From Uloborus plumipes (taxonomy: Eukaryota; Arthropoda; Arachnida; Araneae; Uloboridae), in NCBI GenBank assembly GCA_038373865.1, contig JAXGGA010000481.1, positions 62,001 through 126,000 of the forward strand: a stretch of 64,000 nucleotides of DNA, given 5' to 3'. A program made the translations under genes and the position numbers. Position 1 is the first letter of the stretch. Every line of letters begins with the position of its first letter. Under the pieces are notes generated by a model. That model had not been told where the DNA came from. It searched no databases and was given only the letters and a program-made list of their open reading frames with translations. This document shows positions 47,000 through 58,905 of this stretch, piece by piece.

Positions 47000-48734
47000 C
47001 GTTGATTTGAATTCCTCTGTAGGCTCAAATATTAATACTGTTTTAATTCTTCAAACTTGCACGACATGTTGTTAAAATTAAAAAAATAAACATGAGAATG
47101 ATGAGTCCAGGGAAAAAGGTGGTTAGTGCGATAGGATTGTTCTCTCAAAAGTAGTACGCTTGGAGCGCAACCTTTCCTTCATATTTTCTATTTTTACAAT
47201 TTAAATTGGAAATTGTCCATGTATAACTTCTTTTTATTCTTAGAGAGGCTGCTACGAGATATTTAGCCTTATTTCATACTTTAAAAAAAATTACAAAAAA
47301 AAAAACTAAGGACATATTTCACCACTATTAAATTTTGAATAAGAAAAAAAAGCTTCTCATTTGTGATCGGAATAACATCCCCCATCCTCTCCGTAAACCG
47401 CAATTATTCTGCTTAGAAATTCAGAGCTGAATTTAAACAAATCCTTGAAGTTCACTTCCTTTCCCTTAGAGCGTGAAAATAATTGATTATGCTCTCAGTA
47501 CAGGAATTCGCCAATAGATGGCAGCAGTCAGCTTCAATCGAATTAACCCTCTATTACCTCCTAAACTGAAACAAACTAATAAGTTATCATGAAGGGAGCA
47601 AAGCTTTCTGTTACGGGGGGTTCACAATAGCAAAATTAATTTACAGAACTGTTTAGTTTGGAAATGTTTTTTTTTTCGATTTTGTGCTTGAACCTGACAT
47701 GAACAAAGAAGAAAATATTGAAACATTTTTTTTTAAAGTTATTTATTTCCAAAAAATTATTAATTAAATAAAAATATGGATTTTATTAGCAGAAAAATAT
47801 TTGTAAACAGTTGAAGTGTTTTCTAGTTTATAATTCTGAAAGCTTCTTCATAATCTAATAGACCACTATTTCCCCTGCTTATAGGCAGTGGCCTATTCTA
47901 GATGATAACGTTTTGCTTGATTTTTTTCCGTCATAGAACGAAGGATTTCACAAGACTAAACAATATGGTCATAATATTCAATGTAAAAATATGTTTTTCC
48001 ATTTTATATTCATCCTCATTGAATAGGAATCTCAGATTTATTATTTAAAACAAATTTTGGCATCAAACCAGAATTTGATCCCTAACTAATGGAAATTAAG
48101 ATAATATTTCAAGCTTTTTCCTTGAATATATACCTGTTCTGAAGAAACCATAGATAGTCAGACGAAACGTTAGTTGGAGTAGTTTAAGCCTTAGCTGTAG
48201 TGTGAGATATTTTTAACAAGTGTATTTCGTGTATTGAAAATCGGAAAGAAGCCTCAGAAATTTCATTAAGAGCATTTCCACGCTTCGCATTTTAAGGAGG
48301 AAAAAAACGCATAATGAAAAAAAAGGGGGGAAATTAGATTTCATTTTTATCACTATTACAATATATATTTTTTTTTTCCTTTTTGATTTTTATTTATTTG
48401 TTTTTTTAATTGAAAGTGTCAAGAATTATAAATGTTTAAAAATCAGAATAGCACTTTTATCGTCTCTTCATGCAATCTTTCATTTCATCCATAGATTTTT
48501 TTAAAAATGAAATTGATCGCTGTAATGTCTTTATTATTTTCTTACCTTTCACTTTTCCGAAATGAATGTTACTTCTCTAAAAAATGTCAAAGAGCATTTT
48601 GACATCATGGAAAAAGCTCCAGCAGTATCTCTAACTGTAGTATTGGTTAACTCTTTTTAAATAAATTTCTCCTTATGAATTTTCCTAATTTTCTACGATA
48701 ATTTTTATTATTTTCAGACAATTATTAAGCACTG
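47000..48734. other. Unassigned AT-rich sequence
   Basis: No gene or terminal repeat was recognised. A CTGAAGAA...CGAAACG string near 48135-48171 was checked as a hammerhead and rejected. Confidence 0.5.
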
Positions 48735-48742
48735 TTTCGGTG

Positions 48743-49454
48743 CAGTGGCGTACGCAGACAAATCATTTCGGGGGTGGGGGAGCTGAGTCAAGACTCCTTG
48801 AGAGTGGGGGGGGGGGGGAGCACCTCATGACATGTAGCTAAGAAAAGTAAATGTCTCGAATTTCTGCTTCAATGCTTATTTAAGTCGACAAAAAAAGATC
48901 CTTTGAAAAACATTTTTTTTTCATTAAAATTATTGTAAAAAACGCGTTTTGATGGACCTAGATGATGATAAATTTAAATTAAAAAAACATTTTTCATTGA
49001 AAGAGGTGTTGCTAAAACACTTGTTTTATAATATTTTGACGAATATTTTGCTCTAATGATGTTAATTTCGCAGTTTATTTTACTATTGTTCCCAATACTG
49101 GGTTTCAATTCAATTTTCTGAAATTTATTTAACAGAATTAGATGACTGAAAAGCATTAATCGGCATGTCTAAAACATAGATTTGCAATCAAAATGAGCAA
49201 AATGGAATAATAGGATAATCCTAAACATGACGCACAGTAAAATAGACATGTCAAAATAAAAATAAAAAAATCTTTCCTTTAAATTTTTCCTATACTTCAT
49301 TATCTGTTCTAAAAGCTTTTCTCATTTGGGATTTCAAAAAAAAAAAAAAAAAGGAAATTTAGAAAAAAAAAATGTGTTTACATTTTTAAAATTCGTTTTG
49401 AAAATTTCGGAGGGGGCTGCAGCCCTATCAGCCCTCCCTCTGAGTACGCCACTG
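48743..49454. mobile_element. 712-bp hAT MITE (CAGTGGCGTAC type)
   Basis: The ends CAGTGGCGTACGCAGA and TCTGAGTACGCCACTG are inverted repeats with G/C-rich subterminal parts, including a G13 run at 48806-48818. TTTCGGTG (48735-48742) and TTTCGATG (49455-49462) are an 8-bp duplication with one change. No coding content. Confidence 0.88.
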
Positions 49455-49782
49455 TTTCGATGCCTTTAAAATTGGCGTGGTTTAAGATACTCTTTTAAAT
49501 GATGTTCTCATTTGGAAAGAGGGCTCCACATAAGAGGTTTGAATCATGTTTTACAAAATTGATTTTGTGGATTTCTTCAAACGTAATAAAACCTGTCTAT
49601 CTCGAAACCTGTGTATCTGGAAAAACTGCCTATCTCGATTTTTTTAAGTTTCTCATCAATTTCGATTCATTTCTCATGCTTTTTTTTTTCGTTTTTCTCG
49701 AATGCTTCATCTGCAAAACCTGCATCTCTCGAAGTTCGAAATTCTCTGCTACGGAAATTAGAATTCATGGTTATCTTTTTAA

Positions 49783-50277
49783 CCCATTAATGCCTAGCGT
49801 CCCTTTTTAGGAACGATCCAAAAAAGGGTCTGAAATTCCTCAAAATAAACATTTTAACCAAATAATAGTGTTCAATTAGTACCTTGGTATTGTTTCAATT
49901 CGTTATTAAGAGATTGCAGCATATGAAGATTGTAAAGTGTGTTCTGTAGCAGTTTTAATTTCATTTTTATCAAAAATTACATCGTTCACAATCTCAAGAA
50001 AAAAAGCTCAGTTTTCAAAGTTATTTCCAGCTTCCCAGTTTATGTTAAATCGCTGATTTTATTTTTTCTTATAAAATTTCTTTTTAAATATTATATCGTA
50101 GGCAGAAAAAAATTTTTAGTAAAAAAAGTATGTACCCTCTGGGGTTTATCGTAACTTTTAAGGGACGATTTTTCTTTCCTTAATATTTTTTTTTCATTAT
50201 TTTTTTCTGTCTATTAAACACTGTTTATAACCAGTATACGAAATATCTTTGGAAAACAAATGTCAGGCATTAATGGG
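49783..50277. mobile_element. 495-bp MITE with CCCATTAATGCCT ends and TTAA target
   Basis: CCCATTAATGCCTAGCG and GTCAGGCATTAATGGG are inverted terminal repeats. TTAA flanks at 49779-49782 and 50278-50281. TTAA plus CCC ends indicates a piggyBac-related MITE. It has landed inside the Tigger relic. Confidence 0.85.
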
Positions 50278-50415
50278 TTAATGGAACCTCCATGCCTGTT
50301 ATGAAGGAAGATCAGCAGTTCTTGAATGTGAAACTGTTTTTGGAGTCATTTTTGTCCTGATGGTCTATTTGATTCTTTCCATAGCATAGTAGTTTCTACG
50401 TATTTTGAGATAACT

Positions 50416-50688
50416 ATGGCATCCGGGAAGAGAAACTAAATGTTTTCAGTTCAGAAGAAAAAGAAAATTCTTACATTTTCCGGATCAAAATTAACTAATG
50501 AAAAAAAAATTGATATTGCTAAAGGATTTAATATCCCGCCAAGCACTCTTTCTACTATAATTAAAAACGAAGCTACGCTGGAGACAAACAACAAAAATGT
50601 TAAAAAAATAAGAAAATGCACTTTGACGATTTAGACGACTTTTTGATTTTGTAGTCTGAACAGTGTCGTGAAAATGAAGTTTTTGTTA
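50416..50688 (+). pseudogene. pogo/Tigger transposase N-terminal HTH (CENP-B type) remnant
   Basis: The frame starts MASGKRN and meets a stop, then reads ILTFSGSKLTNEKKIDIAKG, FNIPPSTLSTIIKNEATL. EK..I...GFGIPPSTLSTIIKN is the first helix-turn-helix (CENP-B N/Psq type) of Tigger transposases, which binds the element's ends. The DDE core is missing. A following FDDLDDFLIL and stop in another frame may be the acidic C-terminus joined by an internal deletion. It cannot encode an active transposase. Confidence 0.8.
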
Positions 50689-51169
50689 GCTGTATTATAT
50701 TAAATTATTATGAATGTTGTATTATTTGTTCATTTATTTCATTTTACTTAATTATTTTTAATTATATATTTTTACTCTGTACACTAACAGTGTATGAAAT
50801 ACTCGAAGAAAAAAAGCACGTATTCGCCAGATTTAAATGCAAAAATCAAAACCTCTTTATCTGGAAACCTGTCTTTCTCGAATTTTTTTTCTGAACACTC
50901 GACATTCGAGATAGACAAGATTTAAAACGTTCAAAAACATTGTTAGCATATATATAATATAATGTATCTATAGACATTAGTTTTTTTTTTCAATTTTTTT
51001 TATTCAAACTGCTTTTTCTGCTAGTGATAGTTTAGGATAAAGACCAAGATTGGCAGCTGCCACTACCACATGACGGCAAAATAAAAAGTGGGTACTAAAT
51101 AATTAGTATAATTCGCCACTCGGTCATCACTCCTCAGCTGTGTTATTGATTAACATTAAGGCCGTTATT

Positions 51170-51590
51170 TAGTTAGGGGAAAACCGCCTATATTGGACCA
51201 ATGCTTAAATTGGACCTCGGGTTTAAAATCTAGCACATGGAACTATGTTACATTCTATTGGTGGAAGTATAAAGTTTTAGGACTGAAACATATGAGAATA
51301 CAGTTTTACCAGTCTTCGAATTGTTTGGCGTGAGTTACGGCTTGATTTGTGTTGCAAACGTGTGAAATCTTATTTCGCGGACTGATTTCTATCAGGATAA
51401 TACTAAAACTGTTACAGTATCATAATATGTGTTTAATAGGAATTATATCTATGTATTTACATGCGCGATTGTGAAACGTTTTGACAGGGCTATAAGCTGA
51501 AGAATTAAAATGGCGTGTTCTCTTTTATTGGACCGACAAAAAATTTCCTATATTGGACGGGTGGTCCAATTTAAGAATATGATTTAAAAA
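51170..51590. repeat. Possible MITE with CTATATTGGAC/TTAAATTGGACC motifs
   Basis: GCTTAAATTGGACC (about 51207) and GGTCCAATTTAAG (about 51562) are inverted. CCTATATTGGAC occurs at both sites in direct orientation. The exact ends and a duplication were not found. Confidence 0.4.
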
Positions 51591-54365
51591 AAAAAAAACT
51601 CTTTATTCATCGTAATATAAAATCAGTGAATGGTGTAATTTAACAGCGCAGTTAGAATTATTTTAAGCATATTTTAACACTGATTCAGGATATTCATTTA
51701 AACTGTTTTTTTATCAAGCACATTTTTTAGAAGCCGCAACTTCTTAAATTTTTTTTTTCTTTCTTCATCCGTTAAGCTGCAGTTTCAGGTTGTGAAACAT
51801 TGCGATTAACTTAAATAAAATTTCTACTTTTCGGTTTTGCAAAAACACAACGGGCTGTTTGCTGCATGACTGCAACAGGATTGTTTGTCCCACATCTTCA
51901 CCATGCTTATTTTCAAAAGATTACGTTCCATGTATGAGTTACCGTAAACTCACCCCCTGGTGCGCAATATGCTTGCTCAGATAAAGGTTGGATCACAAAC
52001 GAGAGTTCACACAATAGATACAACATTTCATCGAAACCGTTAAGTCAAGCAATGTATTTTTTTTTCGTTTATTATAGCAAACATCTCAGAACAATCGTTT
52101 TTTGAATAATATAAATCTAGTTAATTGCCCAAATTCCTTTAGCAAATATTTCGGATTTATCAATTATGTTCAATATAATGAAAAGGAGGTAAGAGAATAA
52201 TTCACAAACGTAGCTGGAATTTACTTTTTTGTAAATTGAAGTTTACCGGTTTGGCATTTATTATAAACATGAGTTCCTAATAAGGCCAACTGTGAGCAAA
52301 TGTAATCGCTCCCAGTTTTGAAGACAAACAAACCAGAAGTACTACCAAATTAAAAAAAAGAATTGAAAAGTCCTTTATTGTCAATATAAAAACATAATAA
52401 ACCGGGTTTGAAATCAAACATTTCAAGTTACTTCAATGGAGAGGAAAAAGATCAATCGTCACATTCTGGGATTCGATGTCTGTATTTTTTTTTTCTTTCT
52501 TTGTTTTGTCACTCCAGCTCACAGTCCATGTACTTACATGCAACACATAACCAGCGCATTTCTTCCACCCGATCCTCCGGTGTCCTAATAAGGGCACCAG
52601 AATCCGAATAAGGCCAACCATGGCTTTATTGAGCTATAATCTACATTTCTAGGTTATCAAATCACAGGAAAAAATGACGGCATACAATAACATTCTCTTT
52701 TTTACTTCGTCAATTACATAAATTAGGCTTCAAGAAAAATAAGCAAGTTGTTTTATACTAGTAAACTACAATGAACCATGGAGAAACAAAACTTGCTGAA
52801 AAATAAGATTGGGTAGTCTTGACAACACTCTTCTGTACTTGCACTGTTGCCTGGTAATAACAACTGCTTCGTGATAGCAATTTATCGTCAGTTAAGCTAT
52901 TAAATAATTGTCTCCTACCAAACAGTAGCTGAACATTTGTATTTTTTTTCTAAGGAAAAATTTGCAAAGGGCTTTATATAAAATATCATAACAGCATCAT
53001 TCAGAAAGAGATACACCACTTTTACAAATGAACGGCATACATAATACTCCGACAACAAAATGCAATATTTGCGCTTAGCAACGAAAGAAGAATAGCAGAA
53101 GAAACGAAAGACACGGAAACGTTTGTTTTCTCACAACTTTCGATACACTTCCACTTAATAATTCAGAGAAATGGAAAGAATGGAATCATTTTATCAAAGC
53201 TTCAGAATTTTGCATTTCATGAAATGCAAAGCAGCGAGCGATAAGAATATTTGAACATTGTCTGAAAAATAATTGTGTAATTTTAAAAAATCCCTTTTCA
53301 GACTGTTAAAAAAATAACTTTCATAATAAAATAAAAAATAACATTACATTATAGTATCCTATTTCTTGTTTAATATTTCCGCGAATAGCTCATGGTCAGA
53401 AATATTGATGAATTTTTATTTTATGTATTTAATAACTTTGTCTAGACGTAATATTAATATTTGTGTATGAGTTTATCAAGTGTACGCTATTGTGTCAATT
53501 CTCCCATTTCCTAATACTTTCAAGATTATCGAGGCATTTACAGTAAATTATTAGGTTACTCTTTGCATACCAATTTAAGCTTCTTTAACAAGATGGCGCA
53601 CATCTAAAAAAATTTTTTATTACATCGTAAGGCTGCCGTTTTTAGTGGAAAAGCTTTCGTTTGAGTAATTTTTTTCCTTCACGTCTCTTCCTTTATGTAT
53701 CTGTAAGTTTATTGAATTACGAATAAAAATAGCACTAAGTAAATGCAAATATATAACCAACCTAGGAAATTAATAATTAATAATTCATTTAAGTTATTAA
53801 AATATCAGTTACCAAATACAAACAAAATGGCAGATCGAAATCTGAGTTGGATTCACGAAACTTAATGTTGCAAAAATCCTTAAAATTATTAATGAAATAC
53901 CTTAGTTATTTCTTTCTTCATTCCTCGTTTATTTAAATAAATAAAAGCTGATTAAATTTATATTAAGAAGAATATTCATAATTAAAAAAGTTTCAAAATA
54001 TGAATTTGATGCATACAAATATGTATCTTATAAGTTTAACTATTACCTTTATTGATTTAGGCTGTCTAGCCACTGTCGACGAAAGAAAATACATTTAGAA
54101 AATATAATTTAACCATATATTCTTCAGTTGTGCTTACAGTTTATTAAATCAAATTATTAACCATGTTGTACAACACGAAAATTAAATTATTAATAATGCC
54201 CATAGACGAACGACTGTGATTTGTTTCCACTGTATCCCCATCCGTTTTGGCGTAGCCTACGAGGTGTAGACAGAGGATTCTGCTTTTTTGGGCGAAAGAG
54301 TGCGCCATCTAGTGAACGGCGGTAGCACTACAAATATAACTTGCTTCCTTGCTGATTGTTTTAAT
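51591..54365. other. Unassigned AT-rich sequence
   Basis: CCTAATAAGGCCAAC-like words recur at 52280 and 52580-52620, suggesting a decayed element. No gene was recognised; overlapping short frames at 52408-52621 lie on both strands without domain signal. Confidence 0.4.
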
Positions 54366-54369
54366 TGTA

Positions 54370-55040
54370 CCGTAACCCCTCGTTATATCGCTCTTTCGGA
54401 TATATCGCACTTTTTCTTTATCTCTCCAACAATTATGGGTTGAAAAGAGTGCAAATATTTCCACATTTCGCACTTGACATCAGAGGGAAAAAAAGTTTTT
54501 TTCTCTGAAAAAGCTTTTTTTTTTCTTTTCTAATCAATAAACAAGCCTAGTATAAAGCAGTAAATAACCGCGCTCATAAACCAGGGCTAAGGCAGAAACA
54601 TGCAATACACCACCAGCTCGTTTCCATGGACTGCAGTTTCGTGCTTATTATGCACTCATCAGCATGGAATATGAATCAAACGAGCTGGAGGCAAAAATAG
54701 GCCAGTATGTTTTCCATACATTTAAACTGATTGCAGTCAAAGCTAACACTTTTGATTTATATTCCATGATGAAATAAAATATATATTTACTGATTTAAGT
54801 ATTTATTATTATAATTATTATTATTATTATTTTCATTTTAAAGTACCAATTGATTACCAAATTTTCTTTTCTTTTTATAAAGAAAATCATCCTTATTTTT
54901 GAAGCTGCATACGTAATTAACTTAAAAATTATTATTATTATAATTATTATTATTATAGTGACCTCAGTAGTAGCACGCTTTCGGATACATCGCTCTTCTT
55001 TCTTATCTCCCGTCAAGCGCGATATAACTAGTGATTACTG
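54370..55040. mobile_element. Tigger-like MITE carrying a hammerhead ribozyme insert
   Basis: The left end CCGTAACCCCTCGTTATATCGC and the right end GCGATATAACTAGTGATTAC TG are imperfect inverted repeats of pogo/Tigger type (TA at 54368-54369). CTTTCGGATAYATCGCWCT also occurs near both ends in direct orientation (54393, 54978). (ATT)n tracts lie at about 54805-54830 and 54930-54955. The ribozyme at 54613-54688 lies roughly in its left half. Confidence 0.6.
54613..54688 (-). ncRNA. Type I hammerhead self-cleaving ribozyme
   Basis: On the - strand, in order: CCAGCTCGTTT (outer stem I), a 7-8 nt internal loop, TTCCATG (stem I), core CTGATGA (54662-54656), stem II GTGC-ATAATAA-GCAC, core GAAA (54640-54637), a minimal stem III AC-TGCA-GT, the cleavage triplet GTC (54631-54629), then CATGGAA and ACGAGCTGG closing stem I. 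All invariant nucleotides (CUGANGA, GAAA, UH at the site) are present and every helix is Watson-Crick. Cleavage is predicted between 54629 and 54628. Very short stem III with extended stem I is the form known from Penelope-like elements and metazoan retrozymes. Activity is inferred. Confidence 0.88.
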
Positions 55041-55229
55041 TGCCAAAAATATCTTTTCAATGATTTCATACGGCACAGACAACAATAAAATATATTAAAT
55101 AATTAAGTGTGGTAGATTTTTTTCGTACGAAAATGCTTCAACAGCTCCACCCAGTGACTTTTGGTAGGAGCATTCAGTGTTCTGCTCTGTCACTTCAGAA
55201 AACGTAGCACTTCAGTACGTGTGGGGACA

Positions 55230-55300
55230 AGGGTACACGGTACAGGATACCTGAAAATGAGACTGTCCCGTTTAAAACGGGACGTATAGTCAAAATTGGA
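55230..55300. mobile_element. Element end with GTCCCGTTTAAAACGGGAC palindrome
   Basis: GACTGTCCCGTTTAAAACGG GAC is self-complementary and followed by GTATAGTCA. I recognise the type from ends of animal MITEs that read CAGGGTGACCAGACGTCCCG, but no partner was found. Confidence 0.4.
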
Positions 55301-55311
55301 CAGCGACTGGT

Positions 55312-55936
55312 CAGGTGCACCCCAAAGGAAGGTTATGGGAGGTCACTGGGACCTCCCACAAATTTTCCTCATTCGGCTACTTCGGACTGACGATTCGGCA
55401 AATTCAGGGACAATATTGCAATGTTTTTTGGCAATTATATATATATTGCATGGGTGTAGCTGCAATCTTCCTTTTCTATACACATTTATTACATCTTTGA
55501 AAATAAGGCGGAACGATTAATAAAAATTAACTCGGTTGTTGCACAAACCCGTCCAATGACCAACATGCTTTAATTTGTAAATATACATTTAAATACTCTA
55601 TTTTATGATCTGTCATGCAGTCCTCATGTTTTATTCCGTATATATGTATATAATAATAATTTATAAATATTCCAATTAATTGTTTTGACAATCCAAAATC
55701 CCGTTCCCGTTGTTATTTATAAAATTTCAAATATTTTTTAATCATCTGAAGAAGAGATTAAAAAATGTTCGTAATGTCTAATTTTTTTTTCAATGATACC
55801 TGTTGTCTTTTCTTACAAAGTAACGGCATAAGGTACGTGCGTATGATCGTTTTTTATCATTCGGCACATTTCGGAATTTCATTCGGCAAATTGAGAATTT
55901 CCCCCCTCCCAAAAATCTAAGCTCGGGGCGCCCCTG
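55312..55936. mobile_element. 625-bp hAT MITE
   Basis: The ends CAGGTGCACCCC and GGGGCGCCCCTG are inverted (10 of 12). CGACTGGT (55304-55311) and CGAATGGT (55937-55944) form an 8-bp duplication with one change. Subterminal ATTCGGCAAATT appears near both ends. A decayed relative lies at 41.9 kb. Confidence 0.8.
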
Positions 55937-56215
55937 CGAATGGTTTTGAACTAGTGCTCTTCTTTATTATTTAAGCAGCCGTCAGCACCTTCATAGTGAC
56001 GAGAAGGCTCAACAGAATGAGAGAAGCGTGCTTTCTTCCTAATCAGTCACTGGGCAGTTTATTTTTAGAAGCAGTTGTGATTAAGTTATTTGCACGTATT
56101 TCACCCGACTAGGGCTTAAGTTTAGGTTAGAAGCTAAGTTACACACAAATTTTATTGATACTAGTGTAGCTGCACTATTTAAGGTTCACAAAGAAAAACA
56201 TTTTCTATTATTTCA

Positions 56216-58050
56216 GTGGTTCTTAATCTTTATTGACTCCATTGGCCCTCTAGGGGCTTATTGATACCCTTTTCTTTCTGAAAAAAAAAATGGCACCTAC
56301 GAAAATCTATATTACTGAAAATATTAGTGCATAGTTTTTATTCAAGAATGCACTTAAATTAAACGAAAATAATAAATAAAAATAAAAATGTAAGATTAAA
56401 AAAGGGGCTTTTATTACGTTCTTTTTGTTTTTCATTTCTTTTACAAAATGAACTGTTTGATATTTGAAGGACAATACTTAACTAAGATCATTGACGTAAT
56501 TTTTAAAAACAGAAGTACATTTTTCATTAAACTACTTTATTTTTTAGATGGGAATCTGGGAGAAATAAAACTCCGACACCTTAATCTTAAATCTAAAAAA
56601 AAAAAAAAACAATAATAATAATCTATATCAATAAAATTGAGTGAATGCTTGTATGTTTGTTTGTATACTTGTACTCTATACAAATCCACAGTTTGCGTCA
56701 GATTTTCATCAAACTTGACACAGAGGTTCCTTGATGCCATAGAATTCTCATAAGCGGGGTCTTGAAATTTTAAAAAATCTAAAAAGCTCAAATTCAAGTT
56801 TTTTGTCAAAAAATGACCCTTTTATAGGAATCTAGCCTATTATTAAGCCTTTTTTTAAATCGATATGAGCCTTTAGGTTACAAATTGATAAAATTTATGG
56901 TATTTAAATATTAGCATTTTCCAACAAAGATTAAAATTGAAACAATGACTTTTCATTTCAAGGCTCACCTATTTCATTTTAGCATGAAATGAGTCAAAAA
57001 CAATTATAATTCATGTTCTCATTTGGCACAAAATATGTATGATACAGAAAAAAAATTTCTTATCCTCCTATCAGAGGAATTATGCAAAAACATGGATTAA
57101 AAGCCTTATACATGTTTCGCTTTTAGCTGGTGCTATTTTTCTGTGAACTTTCCGTGATAATTAAGTTCTTTTGGGAGTTTTTACTTAGAACTTTTTGTAC
57201 AACCATGTGGACTGAATTCAACCAAATAAGAGGTATGTTGCAATAATAAAATGGCCTTTAAACTCAGAAAATGGCCTTTCTAGGCCTACATTTGTAATCG
57301 ACATGAACCTTTAAGCATACAACTTGATAAAATTACGGATATTTAATTCTAATTTTTGCGAGCTTTTTTTAGTCCTATTAGAGGAGTTATGCAAAATTTG
57401 GGATTTTTATTCGGAGAATTATGTAAAAAGTCTTCGGACAAAATGCGCAATTTACAAACATTTACGTACCGCCCGTCAATTGAACCATAGACAACATGCC
57501 AGTGGAAGTGGCAAAACACAGACATGTATCTTTAATTTTCACATTTTGGTAAGACTATTTTTATGTAAACGTTTAACTTTCTGTAATATTTTACTTTTTT
57601 CAAAGTTTGTACCTAAGAGACAGATTGATGCAAATTTTTATATACCCAAATAAGAATAGAATTCTTCCAATTTTTTTTTTTCTTTTCTGAATGCTATGTT
57701 GTATTAATACGCACCCGGGCAACGCCGGGTATAAAGCTAGTAATAATAATAAAAAACAATGAACATTTGAAAAATTATTAACTTTGTGATGAATGATGAA
57801 GTACTTCCTTTAGGTTTAACTGGGGTGTGAAGAAGAAGCTACAAAACTTTGATGTTTCTATTTTGAATTGTGATTTCTTGTAAGAACTATCGTTTCCAAT
57901 TTCGATACTCGCTAAACTTTTTTCCGCATTTTTTTTTTTTTTTTTTGTCTTTTAAATACTCATCATCCTCTATTGCCCCTTAAGAATTTATCGCCTCCTT
58001 GAATAGGCTAATTGCCCCTTTGGAAGCGATGATTTCCCTAAGGTAGGACT
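56216..58050. mobile_element. Probable hAT relic split by a Helitron
   Basis: CAGTGGTTCTTAATC at 56216 is a classic hAT start and leads to CATTGGCCCTCTAGGGGC. At 57970-58040 ATTGCCCC, TAATTGCCCCTTTGG and similar words mirror it. The right terminus is too decayed to place and no duplication was found. The Helitron at 56622-57740 lies inside. Confidence 0.45.
56622..57740 (+). mobile_element. 1.1-kb non-autonomous Helitron
   Basis: The 5' end is TCTATATCAATAAAATTGAG after host A, matching the TCTATATA.ATAAAAT start of many arthropod Helitrons and followed by the usual TATGTTTGTTTGTATAC and TTTTCATCAAACTTG. The 3' end has the hairpin ACCCGG-GCAACG-CCGGGT (57713-57730), then ATAAAG and CTAG, with host T at 57741. 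There are no inverted ends and no duplication. No Rep/helicase frame is present. Confidence 0.85.
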
Positions 58051-58384
58051 TATTTCTTTGTGCTTGTTGTATATGTCTAGTTAGAATTGCTGTAATTTTC
58101 AAATATTGTATGTAGATAATTTTTGTTCCATTTCAGTTAATATCAGACGCCTATATAATTCAGGTGACTACCGAAATGTATGATTTATATTGAGGTTGTT
58201 AATAAAGACTTTGTCCTGCTTTTAAGTAATCATATGTGAAATTAGAGGCTAATGACATAAAAGGGTTTTGATCTTATATTATAGCAGTGCTAGAATATGA
58301 ATCAATTTTAGTAGAAGGGGAACTATACTTATACCATATGCGCAGCAATTTAATAGTTTAATTAAACTATCGATCTGTTTTTAA

Positions 58385-58624
58385 CCCTTTAACTGTCAAG
58401 TTATTTTGATTTTTAACACTTTTCCAAGCACAAACCCGAGAAACAGTCGGGTTTGACGAAGAGATGAAGCCGAAATAAACGTCTCCCGATATATATTCGG
58501 GTATAACAATACGATGCACTCAAAAAAAAAAAAAAAAAAAAAAAATACCCCGAGTAATACTCGGGCGTGACATTTTCGAAAACCTGCTGTGCCCGAGACT
58601 ATCTCGGGCATGACAGCTGAAGGG
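58385..58624. mobile_element. 240-bp MITE with CCCTTTAACTGTCA ends and TTAA target
   Basis: CCCTTTAACTGTCA and TGACAGCTGAAGGG are inverted; TTAA flanks at 58381-58384 and 58625-58628. It contains CCCGAG/CTCGGG words in pairs and an A23 run at about 58520. The pattern is piggyBac-like. Confidence 0.88.
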
Positions 58625-58744
58625 TTAATATAACGGCAGAAGTGGTGGGGTGGAGGGGTGCATTTTCCGCTTACTTATGTTTCAATTTCAACTAGAATCG
58701 TACAATTGACGCATGTGCGCAGGCAAAATCATACGTCGGGTGGT

Positions 58745-58905
58745 GCACAAGAACTTTTCTTTTTTTTTTTTTTTTTTTAATTAGCGGATTTTTTTTTTCT
58801 GAAAAAATATCAAAAAAAAAAAAAAAAATTCCCCGAAAGTAATTAGCGAAGCAAAAAAAAAAAAAAAAAAACTGTTCTAAAAAATCACTAAAACATTTTT
58901 TTTTT
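58745..58905. repeat. Poly-T/poly-A tracts
   Basis: Runs of T (58760-58780) and A (58813-58828, 58854-58870) surround short TTAGCGGA/AATTAGCGAA words. It is probably the remains of retroposed tails. Confidence 0.6.

Larger units (their letters stand above)
49585..50929 (+). mobile_element. pogo/Tigger element, internally deleted, with nested MITE
   Basis: ACCTGTCTATCTCGAA at the left (49591) and TTCGAGATAGACAAGAT at the right (50905) are inverted repeats of the Tigger kind, with secondary TATCTGGAAA and CTCGAA words inside. The transposase start lies at 50416. A TTAA-target MITE (49783-50277) has inserted between the left end and the gene. The element is too short for a full Tigger gene (about 2.5 kb), so most of the transposase is deleted. 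Confidence 0.75.

Noticed and set aside
48130..48175. CTGAAGA...CGAAACG string looking like a hammerhead
   Set aside because: The bases between the two core parts cannot form a stem II starting next to the core, and no stem I or cleavage triplet fits.
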